Source: Deltaproteobacteria bacterium
Lineage (GTDB): Bacteria; Myxococcota; B64-G9
DNA: 33,231 nt
Direction of reading: 5' to 3'
Assembly: GCA_019307065.1 (NCBI GenBank)
Contig: JAFDKH010000032.1
Location: forward strand, 1 to 33,231
A program made the position numbers and the translations under genes. Shown one piece after another: positions 32,388 through 33,231 of the stretch (positions within the stretch are counted from its first letter, which is position 1; every line of letters starts with the position of its first letter). Under the pieces are notes generated by a model, which was not told the DNA's origin, did no database searches, and saw nothing but the letters and a program-made list of their open reading frames with translations.

Positions 32388-33231
32388 TCATTCTGATAAT
32401 ATTTTCGCCAGAGCGCGTTTAGCGGCGGCCTGAACGGTGGCCTCTTGATCCATGGTCAGTTTTTTCAGCCGATCTACCGCCGAACTGGCCAGGGGCCCGA
32501 TGCAGCCCAAAGTGTGCGCCGCCAGTTCTCTGAATCGGGGAGAAGGATCCTTGAGCATTTCAAACAATACTCCGACAGCTGGGGCGGCTTTGGGGCCCAT
32601 TCTGGCAAGGGCCAGCAAAGCTGCCTGGCGTAAGCGAAAGGACTTGCTCGTTAGCATCTGGGTCAAGGGCGGTACAGCCTTGACCGCTTTTTTACCGTTT
32701 GAACCGAGTGCCCTGGCAGCCGCCACGACTACATTTTCGTCTGCCTCGGAAAGTGCCTCAATCAAGGTGCCGATTACGTCAGGGTTGGCACAGTTCATTT
32801 TCCCTAATGCCTCGGCTGCTTCGGCCGGAACAGGCTTCTGGCCTTCTTTTAGCAGCTTGGCAACATCTTCGGCATGGTCCGGGCAATCACCGGACAGCCG
32901 GGCCAGGCCGGCGTGGGCCCAAACGCGAACCCGAGGATCGGGGTCCTTGGTTGCTCGATCGAGGTGATCTTCGGCGGCCGGGTGTCCGATGAAGGCCAGT
33001 GCTTTTGCGCTGGCTGCCCGAATGCCGGGCTTTACGTTGCGCAAAAATTCAAAGATTTTTGGCAGGGCCGGCTCGGCCTTTTTTCCAAATTTAGACAAGA
33101 TCTTAATTGCTTTGCTGCGTACTTTCGGGCTCGGGTCGGCCAGATAGTCGGCAATTTTTGGCGAAGATGCCGGGCCACCCATTGCCAGCGTATCGATCTG
33201 GGCGGCCGCGATCCGATCGGCGTGGACACTT
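32388..33231 (-). CDS. HEAT-repeat protein, N-terminal part beyond window
   Basis: The frame is open to the last base of the window on the minus strand, so the true start lies outside; the first ATG seen is at 33182. The visible ~280 residues are tandem helical HEAT/PBS-lyase-like repeats of about 30-37 residues, for example DPSPKVRSKAIKILSKFG, DPDPRVRVWAHAGLARL, DENVVVAAARALGSNG and DPSPRFRELAAHTLGCIG. Such repeats form a curved protein-binding scaffold. No catalytic motif is seen. It leads an apparent operon with the lipoprotein and PilZ-receiver genes. Confidence 0.88.
   Translation of the reverse strand, partial: SVHADRIAAAQIDTLAMGGPASSPKIADYLADPSPKVRSKAIKILSKFGKKAEPALPKIFEFLRNVKPGIRAASAKALAFIGHPAAEDHLDRATKDPDPRVRVWAHAGLARLSGDCPDHAEDVAKLLKEGQKPVPAEAAEALGKMNCANPDVIGTLIEALSEADENVVVAAARALGSNGKKAVKAVPPLTQMLTSKSFRLRQAALLALARMGPKAAPAVGVLFEMLKDPSPRFRELAAHTLGCIGPLASSAVDRLKKLTMDQEATVQAAAKRALAKILSE

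Overview
The window looks like a bacterial chromosome segment of moderately high GC with dense gene packing and no rRNA, tRNA, CRISPR array or recognisable mobile element. Several proteins point to a deltaproteobacterial or Myxococcota-like lineage. These are a receiver protein with a Pro/Glu linker and a conserved C-terminal helical module, a PilZ-receiver protein, a TPR protein with an AgmX/PglI-like C-terminal domain, an orphan GspE/PilB N-terminal domain, and HEAT-repeat and TPM proteins. This lineage call is inference from protein style, not a tree.

Left third (1-10941, + strand): after the end of a small membrane protein comes a tight operon. It encodes a fused dihydropyrimidine-dehydrogenase-like reductase (PreT+PreA in one chain), a MoaD/ThiS-like small protein, and a three-subunit molybdenum hydroxylase (Mo, 2Fe-2S and FAD subunits). 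XdhC and a MocA-type nucleotidyltransferase for cofactor maturation complete it. The set looks like a self-contained N-heterocycle/nucleobase oxidation-reduction module. comEC (DNA uptake) follows directly on the last gene.

Middle (10945-23758): on the minus strand lie a secreted TPR/AgmX-like protein, then valS-nadC-birA, then a response regulator with a 15-bp tandem repeat (PLEPK units), separated from valS by a perfect 14-bp terminator hairpin. On the plus strand lie a small anchored protein, a lipase-like hydrolase overlapping an acyltransferase, two TPM-domain membrane proteins and a GspE-N protein.

Right third (23778-33231, minus strand): a complete histidine operon is transcribed as hisL-hisG-hisC::HAD-hisB-hisH-hisF-hisA::I::E-hisD, with most junctions overlapping. 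All ten steps can be assigned, including a histidinol-phosphate phosphatase candidate fused to HisC and a rare-looking HisA-HisI-HisE triple fusion. In front of hisG is a short leader ORF with seven consecutive His codons, followed by mutually exclusive RNA stems and a GC-rich terminator hairpin: a classical transcription attenuator not captured by ordinary gene calling. Upstream of it is an apparent operon of a HEAT-repeat protein (cut by the window edge), a small lipoprotein and a PilZ-receiver protein.

The most noteworthy observations are the his attenuator, the two his gene fusions, the PreT-PreA/Mo-hydroxylase operon with a built-in MoaD-like protein, and the terminator placed right in front of valS. 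There is no gene-free stretch over 300 bases; the largest gap (30885-31126) is filled mostly by the his leader.
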